A stretch of 7,110 nt of DNA. Source: JASHZA01 sp035624865 (lineage in GTDB: Bacteria; Desulfobacterota; Binatia; Binatales; Binataceae). The first letter of the stretch is position 1. Each line of letters opens with the position of its first letter. The notes beneath the pieces are model-generated. The model did no database searches. It was not told where the DNA came from and saw nothing but the letters and a program-made list of their open reading frames with translations. Below, one piece after another: positions 5,229-7,110 of the stretch. Made by a program: the position numbers and the translations under genes. The stretch lies in the NCBI GenBank assembly GCA_035624865.1, contig DASPQS010000091.1, positions 1 through 7,110 on the forward strand, given 5' to 3'.

Positions 5229-7110
5229 TTGGCGCTTGAAAAGTACCGCGAGAAGCGTAGTGCCGAGAGGACACCTGAACCTTTCGGGAGCACGCCGCGC
5301 GGGCCGGTCTTGCGCAGCGGCGGAATGTTCGTCGTGCAAAAGCATGCCGCTCGCCGGCTGCATTACGACTTCCGCCTCGAGATGGAGTCCGTCCTGCGCT
5401 CCTGGGCAATCCCGAAAGGGCCATCCCTGAATCCTGGCGACAAGCGGCTAGCGGTAATGGTCGAGGACCATCCGCTTGAGTACGGGGACTTCGAGGGACT
5501 GATACCGGAGGGCAACTACGGCGCAGGAGCCGTGATCGTTTGGGACCGCGGCGAGTACCGCGTGATCGATCCGCCCGGCGCCGACGCGGCGGAATGCGTG
5601 CGCGCTGGCAAACTCGATATCGAGATGCACGGTTTCAAGCTGCGCGGCGCGTTCACACTGGTACGGATGAACGGCGGCAGTAAAGGCCGAGCGCCCGAGG
5701 AAAAGGAACAGTGGCTGCTGATCAAGAAGCGCGACGATTTCGTCTCTGACGCCGACCTCACCGCAGCGCATCCGCGATCGGTACTGTCCGGGTTGACCAT
5801 CGAGGAGTTGCGCGAAGCCTCGGATGGGAACACGGCGCTCGTGCACGATCTCGAAAAGGCGGACGCCCCGCCGGCTAAGATCGCCCTTGAACCCAAATCG
5901 TTCCCGCTGAATCTCGCCCGCCTGCGCGAGCATTCCTTTGACGGCGAGGACTGGCTGTTTGAGCTCAAATACGACGGCGTGCGCGCGCTCGCGCTTCGCA
6001 ACGGCGCTCAGGTTCGGCTGTTCGGACGCAACGGGCGTGAAATCACGCAACGTTACCCCGAGGTGGCACTCGCTCTTACCGCCCTGCCCTTCGACCGTTT
6101 CGCGCTCGACGGCGAGATCGTCGTGCCCGACGAAAACGGCCGCCCCAGTTTCCAGATGCTCCAGCGGCGAATTAACGTCGCCGACCCGCGTGAAATCGCG
6201 CGCCTGAGCCTCGCGCTGCCTGTAAATTATTGGGTCTTCGATCTGCTCGCGTTCGGCGGCTTCGATCTCCGTCCGCTGCCGCTCGAAACGCGCAAGAGAT
6301 TTTTGGCGCGGCTGATCAGAGGCGAGGGTCCGGTCCGGTACTGCGACCACGTCGTGGCGCGCGGAAGGGATTTTTTCGCGGCCACCGCCGAAGCCGGCCT
6401 CGAGGGCATTGTCGCCAAGCGCCGGCAGTCTCCTTACCGTGGAACGCGCAGCGATGACTGGATCAAGATCAAATGCCCCCAAGCGAGGCCTTTTGTGATC
6501 GGCGGATGGACCAAGCCCGCGGGTTCGCGGACGCATTTCGGCGCAATCCTGGTTGGCGCCTACGAAGCGTCCGGCGACTTGCGCTTTGTCTCGCGCGTCG
6601 GCACCGGCTTTGACGAGTCGAGCCTGCGCGATCTGCACGCCCTGATGAAGTCACGCGAGCGTGCGGACTCGCCGTTTCGCCAGTCTCGACCAGGCGAACT
6701 ATCCCCGCCGCGCGGGTCGCAATTCTGCGCGCCCGAACTCGTCTGTACAGTGCAGTTCATCGAATGGACCGACGACGGCGGCCTGCGCCATCCAAGCTTC
6801 AAAGGGCTGGCCAAGGGCGTCGGACCGCGGGAATGCACCTACGAGGGACCAGTAGCCGCCGGCCTTGCAGAACAATCCTCGAACGGCGCGTCCGCGATTG
6901 CGTCGCGCGCTTCGGCGATGCTGCCGAAGTCAAACGGGCAGCCGCGTGCAGCCGAGCGCAGCTTCGTGCCGACCAATCCGGAGAAGGTATTCTGGCCCGA
7001 GGAAGGCTATACCAAGGGCGACCTGCTTCGTTATTACACGCTGATCGCACCCTGGATGCTGCCCTATCTGAAGGATCGGCCCGTCGTGCTGACGCGCTAT
7101 CCCGACGGCA
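5229..7110 (+). CDS. ligD: ATP-dependent DNA ligase D, PE-LIG-POL type (3' end outside window)
   Basis: This is the multifunctional NHEJ ligase that trims, fills and seals ends held by Ku. The frame is open from TTG 5229 to the window edge: 627 complete codons, the last part missing. Phosphoesterase domain (about 1-170): QKHAARRLHYDFRLE gives His39, His45, Asp47 and Arg49; then Lys63, Arg73, Glu79, His81 and Tyr85, matching the P. aeruginosa LigD metal-binding and catalytic set. Ligase domain (about 215-530): nucleophile Lys247 in ELKYDGVR, LDGEIV (Asp294-Glu296), EGIVAKR (392-398), WIKIK (411-415), and an OB-fold segment LRHPSFKGL. Polymerase/primase domain from about 579: TNPEKVFWPEEGYTKGDLLRYY to RYPDG at the edge. 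The domain order is that of Pseudomonas, not Mycobacterium. The TTG start is chosen because AAGG at 5217-5220 is 8 bases away and ALEKYREKR...TPEP is the family N-terminus; ATG 5325 would cut this off. The usual Asp of the KRD motif is Ser11. Confidence 0.95.
   Translation, partial: MALEKYREKRSAERTPEPFGSTPRGPVLRSGGMFVVQKHAARRLHYDFRLEMESVLRSWAIPKGPSLNPGDKRLAVMVEDHPLEYGDFEGLIPEGNYGAGAVIVWDRGEYRVIDPPGADAAECVRAGKLDIEMHGFKLRGAFTLVRMNGGSKGRAPEEKEQWLLIKKRDDFVSDADLTAAHPRSVLSGLTIEELREASDGNTALVHDLEKADAPPAKIALEPKSFPLNLARLREHSFDGEDWLFELKYDGVRALALRNGAQVRLFGRNGREITQRYPEVALALTALPFDRFALDGEIVVPDENGRPSFQMLQRRINVADPREIARLSLALPVNYWVFDLLAFGGFDLRPLPLETRKRFLARLIRGEGPVRYCDHVVARGRDFFAATAEAGLEGIVAKRRQSPYRGTRSDDWIKIKCPQARPFVIGGWTKPAGSRTHFGAILVGAYEASGDLRFVSRVGTGFDESSLRDLHALMKSRERADSPFRQSRPGELSPPRGSQFCAPELVCTVQFIEWTDDGGLRHPSFKGLAKGVGPRECTYEGPVAAGLAEQSSNGASAIASRASAMLPKSNGQPRAAERSFVPTNPEKVFWPEEGYTKGDLLRYYTLIAPWMLPYLKDRPVVLTRYPDG

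Noticed and set aside
5141..5293. A 51-residue N-terminal extension of Ku from ATG at complement 5291-5293, or from ATGs at 5174-5182.
   Set aside because: The extension overlaps the ligD start and is unlike Ku, while the ATG at 5138-5140 begins the canonical N-terminus and has GGAGG upstream.
5448..6638. A 396-codon open frame on the - strand opposite ligD.
   Set aside because: It lies fully antisense to highly conserved LigD domains, shows no recognisable motif, and long antisense frames are expected in GC-rich coding DNA.

Overview
The window is a compact, GC-rich bacterial segment with almost no unused DNA. It holds seven genes: an ABC-transporter ATPase tail, a separate AAA-associated domain protein, a limonene-epoxide-hydrolase-like enzyme, selB, selD, ku and the first part of ligD. 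Short gaps, Shine-Dalgarno sites, alternative starts (GTG, TTG) and a selenocysteine-containing SelD fit a free-living soil or sediment bacterium. A deltaproteobacteria-like lineage such as Binatota, or Rokubacteria, is a guess from gene content; the sequence does not prove it.

Left part (1-1101, + strand). The window opens in the last 60 codons of an ATP-binding subunit of the nitrate/sulfonate/taurine ABC importer class. Its TGA overlaps the ATG of a 162-residue protein that is the AAA-associated domain usually fused to the C-terminus of such ATPases. A small cone-fold enzyme with the full limonene-1,2-epoxide hydrolase active-site set follows.

Centre (1145-4201, + strand). selB encodes the selenocysteine-specific elongation factor. 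It is followed by selD, selenophosphate synthetase. The main point of the window is that selD is longer than a simple ORF scan shows. An in-frame TGA at 3203-3205 sits exactly at the catalytic Cys/Sec position and is followed at the right distance by a bacterial SECIS-like hairpin. SelD is therefore very probably a selenoprotein that needs its own product, and the SelB encoded next to it, to be made. selA and the Sec tRNA gene (selC) are not in the window.

Right part (4253-7110). A two-gene bacterial non-homologous end-joining module is arranged divergently: ku on the - strand and ligD on the + strand, sharing an 88-base intergenic region with an inverted repeat. Ku binds broken DNA ends and recruits LigD. 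LigD here has the order phosphoesterase-ligase-polymerase, and the polymerase domain runs off the window. ku converges on selD, with a short GC hairpin between them.

No rRNA, tRNA, CRISPR array, insertion sequence or phage gene was seen. No gene-free stretch exceeds 100 bases.
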